NCBI RefSeq assembly: GCF_026745355.1
Contig: NC_079210.1
Span: 21,780,483-21,844,482 of the forward strand
Direction: 5' to 3'
Source of the DNA: Beta vulgaris subsp. vulgaris
Lineage: Eukaryota; Streptophyta; Magnoliopsida; Caryophyllales; Amaranthaceae
DNA length: 64,000 bases
Numbering within the stretch: the stretch's first letter is position 1; each line of letters opens with the position of its first letter. Made by a program: the position numbers and the translations under genes. Below, one piece after another: positions 21,505 to 32,574 of this stretch. Below the pieces are notes generated by a model, which worked only from the letters and a program-made list of their open reading frames with translations, was not told where the DNA came from and did not search any database.

Positions 21505-24344
21505 ATGAATCGTGCATGGATGTATGGTAGTCCTGACACGAGTGAATTCGTGGATGGGGTCTTTGAATTTTGTGATGCTGCATTAAGTCATCAGGCTGCA
21601 GCGGGAACTGAGGGGTTTTATTGTCCTTGTGTTGATTGTGGTAATGTGGGCATGGTTAGTAACATTGGGTCACTAAGGGAGCATATCTTTCGTCCTAGGT
21701 TTAGGAAAGACTACCATGTATGGGTTTGGCATGGTGAGGAGGGTATATATGATGGTGGGAATGTCGTTGTCAACAATGTGCATGAAAGAGGTGAGTTTTA
21801 TGTCATTCAGAATGACATAATCTCGAGGGAGAATATGAGAATATTGAAGTAGAGGATGATGATGATGGGGACCATATCGAGGAGATGATGAAGGGGTGGA
21901 TGATCATGCTGGGAAATGACCTCATATTTTTGAGTGCATGGCCAAGGCGTCTTGGAAACTGTTGTATCCTGGTTGTACGAGGTACACCAAGCTGACGACC
22001 GTGATAACACTTTTTAATATCAAGACGAAAGCCGGTGTAAGTGACTCTACTTTCACTTCCTTGTTGCAAGCATTAGTGATATGTGGTCGGACGACCATGA
22101 ACTACCCAAGGTCGAACTATTATGCTAAGAAACTGATGTGTCCCTTCGGTTTGGAGTACTAGAGGATACATGCTTGTCGAAACGATTGTATGCTATATCA
22201 AAATGAATATGCGAATATGAATGAGTGTCCTCGATGTGCAAAGTCGCCTTACACGCGCGCAAGGGTTGGTGATAAGAAAGGGCCTCTAGCAAAGGTGATG
22301 TGGTATCTTCCGATTATACCACGATTCAAGCGCATGTTTTCAATCAAAAAAGATGCTAAGAAATTGAGGTGGCATGCAGAACGAAGGAAAAAGGATGGTT
22401 TTCTCAAACATCCGGCTGATGCTCCTGAGTGGACAGGTATCAATCGTCTGCATAAGACCTTTGGTGTCGAGGATAGAAATTTGAGGCTTGGCCTATGTAC
22501 GAATGGGATGAACCAATTTGGCACTCTTAGTTCCCAACATAGTACATGGCCGGTTCTTCTAGTTATATATAAATTGCCTCCTTGGTTGTGCATGAAACGC
22601 AAGTACATCATGTTGTCGATTCTTATTTCATGGTCGAAATAGGATGGAAACGACATAGATGTCTACCTCCAACAACTTGTTGATGATTTGAGAAAAATAT
22701 GGGATGAAGGAGTTTATGTGTATGATGCACATGCTAATGAGGTATTCACATTGTGTGCCATGCTTTTATACACTTTTAATGACTTTCCTGCTTGTGGGAA
22801 CTTATCCGGGTACAAGAAAAAAGGGAAGAAAGCATGCCCGATTTGCATCGACGACACAGGATCTAAATACATTTTTACTTGTGACAAAAAAGTTTATATG
22901 CGGACCCGAAGGTTCCTTCGACGCGACCATCCTTATCGTAATAAGAAGAAGGCATTTGATGGAACATTTAAGGAAGGGGTTGCTCGTAGGCCATTGACTA
23001 GTATTAAGGTTTTTTATCAGGTCAAGGGTATTGAAACGATATTCGGCAAAGGAGCGGGTGATGGTGGTAAGGGACTTTGGAAAAAGGAGTCTATTCTGTG
23101 AAAACTTCCATATTGGAGGGACCTAGAGGTTAGACATTGTCACGACGTCATGCACTTAGAGAAAAATGTATGTGACGTAATTCAGGGGACACTTATGAAT
23201 ATTCCACATAAGACAAAGGATAGCAAAGGAGTGCGACTTTACTTGGAAAGTGAGGGGCTTCGACTAGAGCTATGGGCTCAAAAAAGGGACACTAGTAAAA
23301 GAAAGAAAAAATAGAAAGTGTCTGGCAAAGGAAAAGGAAAGGGAAAAAAAGAGGAAATTGAAGAAGTGTTGACTGCAAGAATTGAAGGAAAAGGAAAGAA
23401 AAAGCTGGTTGATGATGATAGGAACTATTTACCTCCGGCTTGCTACACTCTATCTAGAGTAGGGAAACAGCTTTTTTGCGAGTCTTTGTATAGCATTAAG
23501 GCTCCATCAGGGTACTCATCGAACATGAAAACATTTTTTACCTTAGACAATGAGTTGAAGCTATCGAGTATGAAGTCTCACGATTATCGAGCATCATAAG
23601 ACGTTTATTGATTAGTTCCATAACCGATTAATGCGTAAAGTAGATTCCACTAAATCAGAAACTCTTAAGTGGCTAGCATTTGGTCCTCGAGAAGTTATGC
23701 ACTCCTATGAGGATTATGATGTTAAGGGATATACGTTTTAATCAGATCGTCAAGATCAAAAATCGAGATCTTTGCAGAATAGTGGTGTTTTAGTAGAGGC
23801 ATCATCTACACAGTATACAAGTGCCAAAGACAAGTTTCCTATTGATGCTACATTGTACGGGTTCAAGATATTTGGGAGCTTGACTACTCTGGTTTCACGG
23901 TCTACTTATTTTGATGCAAGTGGGTTCATTATAACAAGTGGGTTCATTATAACCGGCGCTACATAATAAAAGATGTCTCTTGTGGATTTACTCTTGTAGA
24001 GTTGGGTCGATTGTATGATAGTGAAGAGCCATTCATGCTTGCATCACAAGTTGAGCAAGTATTCTATGTAACTGACCCTTCTGATAACAAGTGGTCAATT
24101 GTTGTTCTGAGAAAAAGAAGTATACCTGGAGTTGGTGATGTTGAGGATGAGGAGGAGTATGATGCGTTTGAAGACACCCCACCTTTCACCATTCCCAACG
24201 CCGATGTCACTGGTGTGGAGTTAGCGACACATTACATGCGTGCAGATCATGGGGAAAGGATAATGGTTGAAACTTCACAACAAGGTTGCAAAAGGCTCGA
24301 CTTCTCAATTTCAAATTCCGGATTTCGGCTTTTCATAGTCATTT
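21505..24344 (+). pseudogene. CACTA (En/Spm) TNP2-type transposase, multiply broken
   Basis: From the ATG at 21505 the N-terminal transposase-associated domain is clear: MNRAWMYG, then CPCVDCGN, then LREHIFRPRFRKDYHVWVWHGE (to about 21745). After a frameshift near 21850 the Transposase_21 domain follows in pieces broken by stops near 22160, 22640, 23099 and 23312. These pieces include FTSLLQAL, YQNEYANMNECPRC, LRWHAERRK, CPICIDD and RHCHDVMHLEKNVCD. A DUF4218-like start (LPPACYTLSRVGKQLFCESL, about 23440) ends in a stop. The rest of that domain is deleted, and a DUF4216-like C-terminus (QNSGVLVEASS; QVFYVTDPSDNKWSIV) ends near 24150-24344. Domain order is that of a plant CACTA transposase, but it cannot make a working enzyme. 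Confidence 0.92.
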
Positions 24345-24391
24345 GACTTAATTTCTCACTTTTAGTCGCAAGTAATGTCATGTTTAGTTCT

Positions 24392-24468
<77 letters not shown>

Positions 24469-24595
24469 GTATATAATATATATATGTATATATATATATA
24501 TATGTATTATATATACATATATATGTAATATATATACATATATGTATATATATATCATATATATGTATATACATATATATGTATATATATATATG

Positions 24596-24655
<60 letters not shown>

Positions 24656-24659
24656 CATA

Positions 24660-24714
<55 letters not shown>

Positions 24715-25365
24715 TACAATCAACTAAACTTGCTTCACATGTTCTGGGCCCCGATTTCGGTAAATGGATGTAATTTGGGCCGATTTAGGCTTTTCAAGAT
24801 CATTTGACTTAATTTCTCACTTTTAGTCGCATGTAATGTCATGTTTAGTTCTTATTGGTATATATATATGATTACAATCAACTAAACTCGCTTCACATGT
24901 TTTGGGCCCTGATTTGGGTAAGTGAATGTCATTTTGGGCCGATTTCAGCTTTTCAAGCTCAATTTCTTTAATTTATTGCTTTTCGCCGCATGTAATATAA
25001 TTTATAGTTCTTATTAGTATGTATATTTGTATTACAATCAACTAAAACCGATTCACATGTTTGGAAACCCAATTTCGGTAAGCGGATGTCATTTTGGGTT
25101 TATTTCGGCTTTTCAAGCTTAATTTCTTCAATTTATCGATTTTAGCCACATGTATAGTTCTTATTAGTATCTATATATGTATTAAAATCAACTAAACTCG
25201 CTTCACATGTTTTGAAACCCAATTTGGGTAAGTGAATGTCCTTTTGGGTCGGCTTTTCAAGCTGAATTTCTTTAATTTATCCCTTTTACCGCATGTAATG
25301 TAATGTATAGTTCTTATTAGTATCTATATAGGAATTAGAATCAACTAAACTCGCTTCACTTTTAG
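24310..25365. repeat. Tandem ~150-bp repeats downstream of the CACTA transposase
   Basis: The block GGCTTTTCAAG, then AATTTCT, CTTTTAGTCGCATGTAATGT, AGTTCTTATTAGTAT, ATTACAATCAACTAAACTCG and CTTCACATGTTTTGG recurs near 24325, 24790, 24946, 25107 and 25250. The first and second copies are separated by the AT microsatellite at 24392-24712, which appears to be an expansion of the short ATATATAT present at the same place in every unit. Placed just 3' of a transposase gene, they may be the subterminal repeats of that CACTA element. Confidence 0.85.
24392..24712. repeat. AT microsatellite inside the ~150-bp repeat array
   Basis: About 320 bp of TATATA with TATG and TACA interruptions. It occupies the place of a short ATATAT tract in the neighbouring repeat units, so it looks like a local expansion within one unit. 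Confidence 0.9.
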
Positions 25366-25604
25366 GTTAATTATTTCCTTTACTTTAATTATATTTATTG
25401 TGTTCTTTAATATCATGAGTGAGTAGTTTGTTTTAAGGGTTTAGTGAGGGAAGCCATATTTATACCTATTTGATTATGCTTTAAAGTTCTTCGATGTTCT
25501 TTGATGTTTGTGTTGAATTAGAGTAATTCTTATTGATTTCTATTAATTGTTTAATTCATTCAATTGTGCAATATCCTGGGTTATGGTTTAGCTAATAGGA
25601 GTTA

Positions 25605-25855
25605 AAATTGAAATATATGTCGATAACATGTCAGCTATAAAACTTGCTAAAAATCCGGTACAACATAGAAGAAGGAAGCATATAGATACGAGGTTTCATT
25701 TTCTTCAAGACCAAATAAAGCAAGGCATAATCGTCCTCGAGTATTGTAATACCGAAGAGCAAACTGCGGATATTTTTGACTGGTTAAGTCCTGGCCGACT
25801 GGTAAAGTCTTTCATATATGTGGACCTTAAAATGGTCCGAGCGGTTACATGTTAG
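25605..25855 (+). pseudogene. Ty1/copia RNase H C-terminal fragment
   Basis: The frame contains VDNMSAIKLAKNPVQHRR, KHIDTRFHFLQDQIKQG and EYCNTEEQTADIF. This is the familiar end of copia RNase H (catalytic-site D, SAI, NPV, H-x-R-x-KHID, the E-Y-C-x-T-E-E-Q-x-ADI-x signature). Only about 80 codons remain, and the usual TKPL after ADIF is altered. No LTR or other pol domain is attached, so it is an isolated remnant. Confidence 0.85.
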
Positions 25856-25899
25856 ACTCTTGGATAGTTACATTACATTGTTTACATATGCCCCGATCG

Positions 25900-26340
25900 C
25901 AATTGAAGAACATTAGACATAGAACTTTTTGAGGTTATCTGCATTCCATGGCTGAGCTAGCGGAGTTCCTTCAGAGTTCTCTAGTCGGAATGTGCCGGGT
26001 TTGATGACTTCAGTGACTTTGAAGGGCCATCGCAATTTGCCCCCAACTTTTCCTTTGAGATGTGAGAGCCTTGTCGCTTCGACCTTCCTTACTACCCAGT
26101 CACCGAGTTGGATGGGCCTAACGTTTAATCAGCGGTTGAATTGCCGAGTAACCCTTTGCTTGTAACGAATTGATCGTAACAAAGCGTTGCCTCGCATTTC
26201 TGGTAGCAAGTCCAAGTTAATGGGTTTATCCTCTTCTTTTCTTTCGAAGTCATAGAAGGTTTCAGGGTGACGGGATACCGACCTTTACTGGAAGTACTGA
26301 TTCACTACCATAAACCAAGCAGAACGAGGAGTTGCCGATA
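25900..26340 (-). pseudogene. Ty3/gypsy integrase C-terminal fragment
   Basis: On the minus strand, LVYGSESVLPVKVG (about 26320) is followed, after a frame change, by RYKQRVTRQFN and LGDWVVRKVEATRLSHLKGK. The fragment closes with WPFKVTEVIKPGTFRLE and PWNADNLKKFYV before a stop. This is the end of a gypsy integrase (GPY/F-like module) as seen in Tat/Ogre-type elements. It has a frameshift and a nonsense codon and lacks the catalytic core. It may come from the same lineage as the minus-strand pol pseudogene at 44510-46760. Confidence 0.85.
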
Positions 26341-27090
26341 GAACTTCATAATTCTAAAAAACGACCGAGAGGCTAGTTGGCCTCTAGCACACGAGCTCTG
26401 TAATGTGTTTGATGGGACACAGTTTGTCTTCAACCCATCTACAACAATGCAAATATGCAGTCATGAGGTTGCATCGGTCCTTGGTATTGCAAATACCAGG
26501 ATCGTGATCGATCTCTCTAAGTTGGATAACTGTTCTTCTGTTCCTTCTTACCTCTCCTCTTTAAAAACCCTGTCTGCCTCTGATCTTAGGAAAAGTATCT
26601 TTGACATAGAGATTAGAACAAAGGAGGATGAAGTGATCTTTGAAAAACGTTTTACCTTGTTTATCATAGACCAATTTCTTTGCCCTGGGACCTTGTACCA
26701 AAAGGTTAATTCAAAATGGTTTGAATTAGTTGATGATTTAGAGAAGGTTAATTCTTTGAATTGGCCTGAAATTGTACTTCATCATCTAAAAAATGTTGGA
26801 TTATGCTCCAAAAGTAGTCAAATGATTTTCCTAACAATTTGGATTAGTGGCTAGTAGTAAGTTAGTGGGTAATTTATTTTATAATTAAAATGTGATTAGT
26901 GAATAGTAGTTATGGAGGATATGGTATAGGACATGTTTTCCACTACTTAGTAGTGTGGCTAATTTTTAGGTTAGTTACTTTTTATTATAAGCCTATAAAA
27001 GGCACTTATTGTATTGAGATTAATTGGGCAAGTTTAATGCAAAACTTCTCCATATTTTATTCAATCTCCTCTCTACTCTAAAAACTATCA

Positions 27091-27102
27091 TGGTATCAGA
27101 GC
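27091..27102 (+). promoter_or_regulatory. Primer-binding site of the LTR element
   Basis: TGGTATCAGAGC directly abuts the CA end of the left LTR. It is the usual plant retrotransposon site that pairs with the 3' end of initiator methionine tRNA. Confidence 0.93.
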
Positions 27103-27134
27103 TTTAGGTTAGATCCTTGGAGGCCAAAAAAAAA

Positions 27135-29025
27135 AAAAAATAAAGCACCTAACTAAGTAATGGAATGATGACCCACTAACAAAGCACTAACTATACTTTG
27201 ACACAATCAAACCCACTACTTTACAGGAACTAGAAAATAGGAACTACAATAGAAAATCTAGGAAGCAGTATTACCACTACGCATGACTGTGAAGCATGAT
27301 TCCCAACACACCCCCTTGCTTCAAAGACATGCTTTGTAACATCCTATTTTGCGTCATATCGAACCCACTTTGTCAACATTTCAATATGTTGATGCGCATT
27401 ATCACCAACATTTTTACTTTTTTTTGTTGATGCACATTATCGCCAACTTCACAGTTTTGATGCACTTCTCACCAACGTCACATTTTTGGAGCACTTCTCT
27501 CACCACGACCTTGTGAAGCACTTCTCTTCACCACGACTTTGTGAAGCGCTTCTATTCACCACGACTTTGTATAGAATCACAATTTTTTTTTTTTTTTTTT
27601 TTTTTTCAACCACTCTTGCCATGGTGGTTTGCCCTACATTTTTTTTTCACTCATAAAACAGAAGATGGCCTGCAATGGCTTACTTCTTACTCTCTCTCTT
27701 TCTCTCTCTTTTTTTTTTAAAAAAAGAAAAGATAGAGAGAAATGAAGAAGAAAATGGGGGAAAGAAAAAATGTTAAAATTTTTTTTTTAAAAAAAAGGTA
27801 GGAGAAAATTTATGAGTGTTTTATGTGTTTAACTATGGAAAGCAACGGTTTTACTTATGTGTGGATGGGTTCTCTTTTAGCCCATGAAAATGATTTGAAT
27901 CCTATGAAAAAGAGGGCATCAAAAGCATTAAAATAAAGCACCTAACTAAGTAATGGAATGATGACCCACTAACAAAGCACTAACTATACTTTGACACAAT
28001 CAAACCCACTACTTTACAGGAACTAGAAAATAGGAACTACAATAGAAAATCTAGGAAGCAGTATTACCACTACGCATGACTGTGAAGCATGATTCCCAAC
28101 ACACCCCCTTGCTTCAAAGACATGCTTTGTAACTACTAACATAATTGCTAATATATTTTCAAAACTAACTAATGTTGTTAATCACATTTTAACGTGCAAC
28201 AATTGCTGGACTTCAACACACATGAAGACAGTGATGCTCGAACACCACATGACTTGAACTCGACCACAAACACGACCTCAACTACGAACACGAACGCGAC
28301 TTCGAACACGACCTCGACCACTACTTTCACGACACATGACTTTAGAAGAGTTGTTCCTCTTCTTCTTCAACCTTTTGAGCAAAATTGGTTTGTTCACCAC
28401 CTTGCTCATCTCTTTGTTTATTCCAACACCTATCTTCTTTGTGCCCATACCTTTTGCAGTAGTAACATTGGATGCTTCACAGTCATGCGTAGTGGTAATA
28501 CTGCTTCCTAGATTTTCTATTGTAGTTCCTATTTTCTAGTTCCTGTAAAGTAGTGGGTTTGATTGTGTCAAAGTATAGTTAGTGCTTTGTTAGTGGGTCA
28601 TCATTCCATTACTTAGTTAGGTGCTTTATTTTAGGAGTTGGTTTGTGTTTAGTTGCCTATTAATAGGCTGTCAACATTTCAATAAGCGTTGAGTATTTTT
28701 GTCTAGGTTATTTTTTATTATTCAAGTTAATGAAGCAGTAAGTTAATAGAAAAAAAAAAAAAAAAAAAAAAAATTGTGATTCTATACAAAGTCGTGGTGA
28801 ATAGAAGCGCTTCACAAAGTCGTGGTGAAGAGAAGTGCTTCACAAGGTCGTGGTGAGAGAAGTGCTCCGAAAATGTGACGTTGGTGAGAAGTGCATCAAA
28901 ACTGTGAAGTTGGCGATAATGTGCATCAACAAAAAAAAGTAAAAATGTTGGTGATAATGCGCATCAACATATTGAAATGTTGACAAAGTGGGTTCGATAT
29001 GACGCAAAATAGGATGTTACAAATG
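27135..29025. repeat. Nested direct and inverted repeats inside the LTR element
   Basis: A ~190-bp block (AAAGCACCTAACTAAGTAAT to CATGCTTTGTAAC) occurs at about 27141-27330 and again in the same direction at about 27932-28132. It occurs inverted, in part, at about 28457-28633. A second ~270-bp block with CGACTTTGTGAAGCGCTTCT occurs at about 27336-27600 and inverted at about 28760-29022. Read on the minus strand, the first block has a purine-rich AGCAAGGGGGTG followed by TGTTGGGAATCATGC, which looks like the border of another LTR family. A copia-type gag zinc knuckle (CYYCKRYGHKEDRC, pattern CX2CX4HX4C) is encoded on the minus strand at about 28415-28460. A second, opposite-strand element seems to have been rearranged inside this one. 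Confidence 0.75.
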
Positions 29026-30109
29026 GCTGCTACAACTTTTGGAGCAAAGGGGTGTGTTGGATTATGCTCCAAAAGTAGTCAAATGATTTTCCTAACAATT
29101 TGGATTAGTGGCTAGTAGTAAGTTAGTGGGTAATTTATTTTATAATTAAAATGTGATTAGTGAATAGTAGTTATGGAGGATATGGTATAGGACATGTTTT
29201 CCACTACTTAGTAGTGTGGCTAATTTTTAGGTTAGTTACTTTTTATTATAAGCCTATAAAAGGCACTTATTGTATTGAGATTAATTGGGCAAGTTTAATG
29301 CAAAACTTCTTCATATTTTATTCAATCTCCTCTCTACTCTAAAAACTATCAAAAAAAGGTTTGAGTCCAAAGCTGCTTTGGCTGATCCGGAAAAACAGCG
29401 TGTTTTCAATAGTTGCTAGCTCTCCCGTGTTGGATGTTATCGTTTTTGAAAGAATTCCGTTCATTCAGCCTGCGATACAAAGTCATTACAGTCTTCCACT
29501 CGAGAAGTACTGTACTAAAAGGATTGACGTTTATAATCTCCAAGTCATAACTGCTGATCAAGTAAGTTTGAATTTGAATATTTTGAATATTCTGTATTAA
29601 TTGAGTACTTAAAAGGCATTAACTGTTTGTCTTCTTTTTTCAGATATTACCCTGCGACGTATGCCACCAACGCTGAATCAAATAGCTCCCGCTCCTCTGT
29701 TGCTGCCACCACCACCGGAGAATGAAGTTCCTGTTGAGAATGAAGTTCCGGTGGAGAATGAAGTTCCGATGGAGAATGAGGTAACTTCAAGAGTGCATGC
29801 TATTCCTTGTTTGTGTTGTGTACTTAACTATATATCATGTATATTTGACTCCTCTAGTCATCTTTTCAGACTCCGGTTTCAATGCCTGTCTCAGAGGAGG
29901 TATTATCCACATGTCAACCTCAACCTCCATCAGACCTTTTGGAATCCTGTTTTGAGGGCATGACCCTCAATCAGCCGGAAGAGCAGCAGCCGCGGAGGAC
30001 AGGCAGAAATAGAGTGCCAAGTCAGAAGGTTGTGGAGGCAGCGTCAACAGCGGTGGCGGGCCGAGGCAGGGGCCGGAGCAGGGGCAATGATGAGGGCGAG
30101 GTTGAGTGA

Positions 30110-30857
30110 ACAAGTAAATTGCTTGGTTGTTGTTCATCTTCCTGCTGTTCATATTAATCTTATTGTGCTGGTTGTTCGTCTGGTATTTTGGTTATCTGAT
30201 TGGGAATATGGTTGGTTTTTTGGTTGGATCTAATGACTGCATTGGGGAGATATGTTTGATGGATGATGATGTAGCTTTGCATATGATTTGTTTGATGGAT
30301 GATGATGCACTTTCAAAACCCTAATCAAATCCAAAACTACACTTGCATGTTTGTTAATTTATTTTTTATTTTACTACTATTTTATTTTCCTGATAGTTGT
30401 GCATTAACCTGTTTGATTATTTTATTTTGCATGTTTGGATTTGATTAGGGTTTTGAAAGTTTTGTAGTTTTGGATTTGTTTGATGGATGATTTTATAAAA
30501 AATAAAACTCAACTCAACACTCATGGAGTAATAAAAAATTCTTAGTTAGTAAGTTTGTTTTGTTTGGTCGTGAAGTGTAGAACTCAAATTGTCCACTCTA
30601 TTGCTTATTTATATGTATTTTGATCTTCATGATTACTGGAACTTGTGTATGAGCATGTTAATGAAGTTAAAAGAAAGAACTAGTATTTCTAGGCTTCTAG
30701 CTGCAGGCTATATTATTTTAGATAGATTTTGACTAGATGATGAATGGAATTGAATATGGAGTATGCATTAATCAAGCTTCCAGGACAAGCATAGGAAGTA
30801 CTTGTATTAACTATGAAGTACTAGTATTGTTAGAAACTTAGAATCTTCCTATCTATA
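30110..30857. other. AT-rich spacer
   Basis: Mostly T-rich DNA, possibly the 3' UTR of the preceding gene-like sequence. A short inverted pair built on AAAACCCTAATCAAATCCAAA occurs at about 30315-30342 and 30437-30465. Nothing else is recognised. Confidence 0.4.
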
Positions 30858-32370
30858 TCTCTCTTATATAAGTGAAGGAGGAGAAAGATGGTGTCCCTCC
30901 ACAAAAATACTTGAGTATCCTTGATGATTTCAATTTTCAAATATAATCCTTTTAAATAATCTTTTTTTTCTATCTTATTTGCTCATATGTATTTTTTTTT
31001 TTTTTTTTTGAGGAGTATTTGCTCATATATATTGAACAAGTTATCAGTGGAATGAAATTTGAAATTTCAATTAATTATTGAATGAAAGAGGTTAATTTCC
31101 TTTCCTTCTCATACTAGATATGTTAAAAATGAAATAAGTATTAAAAAACTTCTATCTAAAATTTAAACTGGTAATATGAGTTGATTAACAAACACAATAA
31201 GAGCATCAAAAATTGGATTTTATATTTATAATTTTAGTGATAATTTATATTTTGTATCCTAACTAAATACTGATTATAATTTAGTAATTTCTATTAGACT
31301 AATCAAAATTTTTATGTAACAATGTATGTAGTTGCAACCAACCTTCTGAAAGTTGGGCCATTGTTGAAAGTTGATTCCCCAACTGAACCGTGGGATGACA
31401 AAGGTCGGAGTATGATCAGCAAAATTATCATCACTTATGAAAAAAACGACATAACACCTTTGCAATTTGAGTACGTTGAGGATGGCAAATCAGTGTTATC
31501 GGACTTGTACGGTTAACGTACCTGGAGCAACTTTAAAATGGTTTTTTTTTACTTCCCTTCATATCGTTTAAATTAGTTTAACGATTTCTCACATATATAC
31601 TAATGTATTTTGTTTTATTTTGGCGATAAAATGCAGATGACATTAGGCTTAGGTGAGTACATCACGGGTTTGTCGGGGACCTATGAAAGTGGTGCTGGTC
31701 ATGGAATACATATTGATAGTTATCAAGTTTAGTATTTTTTTTAATTTTAAAATAAAATTTAAATAAGATATATCATTAGTTATTATAATAACCATAAATT
31801 TTAAAAAGATAATGTTTAAAACTTAAAATATAGATAAGACATATATTTAGATTATAATAATAAATTGTAAAAGATAATATTTTTGGTTTTCAATTTTAGA
31901 TAAATAAATGATATTATATATAATACATGAAAAAATAATCAGTATACCTATAATAAAAAAAACATACGGATTATATAATTTCTAAATTGTTATAAAAAAA
32001 TATAGTATAGGAAAAAAATAATCAGTATACCTAATATAGTATAGGTAAAAATTAATGAGTATACCAAAAAAAGCATATGAATTATATAATAGTAAATTGT
32101 TTAAAAGTCTAAGTTTATAAACAACGTTCAATTATCTCTATATTAATTAGGTAAACAAAGATAATAATTAGTATAGGTCCATTAAACATTCAATCATATC
32201 TAAAAAAAATATAGTGTTTAATTACCAATAAACAATAAAAATAATTCGTATAAATATATTATCAAAGATAAATTTGTTATAAAAATTGAAAAAAAATACA
32301 TTTTTATTATAAGATTAGAATCAATTGGAAAATTTTATCAACCTGTGCATCGCACTGGCTTCAATCCTAG
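30858..32370 (+). mobile_element. Probable Helitron carrying a lectin gene fragment
   Basis: The right end has an imperfect hairpin, CCTGTGCATCGCACTGG (32342-32358), followed nine bases later by CTAG at 32367-32370 and then T. The left end has TCTCTCTTATATAAGTGAAGG preceded by A. Together they give a TC...CTAG element inserted between A and T with no target duplication, the Helitron pattern. No Rep/helicase is present. The interior holds a piece of the jacalin-related lectin gene (31314-31711) with its intron retained. The 3' end is more certain than the 5' end. Confidence 0.6.
31314..31711 (+). pseudogene. Captured fragment of the jacalin-related lectin gene
   Basis: Matches the lectin gene at 35307-38293 (minus strand) from just before its second exon into its third. 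It has the same AG border (ATGTATGTAG), the same exon text (TEPWDDKGRSMISKIIITYE and FEYVEDGKSVLSDLYG), the same intron and the same exon-3 start (MTLGLGEYIT). Similarity stops abruptly after GGAATACAT (31711). The first exon and the last ~70 codons are missing. GAA is changed to TAA right after DLYG. Because the intron is kept, the copy was made at DNA level, in line with capture by the surrounding Helitron. Confidence 0.88.
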
Positions 32371-32574
32371 TAATTAATAAGAAGGAAAAAAAAAATTTGA
32401 ATTCAATGAATTGTCTCCTCAAACAGTCAAGCTCTGCTATTTCGCACCATACCGTGTCATAGATATTGATGCTCTCTCTATAGATTTTAATATAACTGCA
32501 CGCCTACTAGGATTTGATTGAGGCGATTGTTGTTTTATAAATTTCTCACTCTACCCCTCTCACAAAGAGGCATT

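Larger units (their letters stand above)
26794..29351 (+). mobile_element. Young non-autonomous LTR retrotransposon
   Basis: Two 297-bp LTRs (26794-27090 and 29055-29351) begin TGTTGGATTATG and end AAAACTATCA. By eye they differ at one base (CTTCTCC against CTTCTTC near the end). A primer-binding site TGGTATCAGAGC (initiator methionyl tRNA) follows the left LTR at 27091-27102. A purine-rich GGAGCAAAGGGGTG precedes the right one. The flanks are A-runs, giving a target duplication of AAAAA. Near each LTR's end is a TATA box (GCCTATAAAAGG). The ~1.96-kb interior has no intact gag-pol. It is a patchwork of repeats described separately. Confidence 0.93.
26405..30109 (+). pseudogene. Gene-like sequence of unknown function split by a young LTR element
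   Basis: An open frame from about 26405 reads FNPSTTMQICSHEVASVLGI and later FLCPGTLYQKVNSKWFELV. This resembles the plant mobile/DUF1985-type domain often found with Ulp1-like transposon genes; the match is by eye only. It is interrupted at 26794 by an LTR element. If the element and one copy of its A-rich target duplication are left out, the frame runs on to about 29560 (SPVLDVIVFERIPFIQPAIQ) and a GTAAGT donor. Later exons at about 29658-29779 (three ENEVP repeats) and 29872-30109 (TGRNRVPSQK, a GRGRGRSRG tail, stop at 30107-30109) join each other in phase. They do not join in phase with the donor near 29562. The gene is therefore probably dead even without the insertion. Confidence 0.45.

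Noticed and set aside
28194..28511. Plus-strand Thr/Asn-rich open frame in the LTR element
   Set aside because: The minus strand of the same stretch encodes a copia-type gag zinc knuckle, so the plus frame is a shadow.
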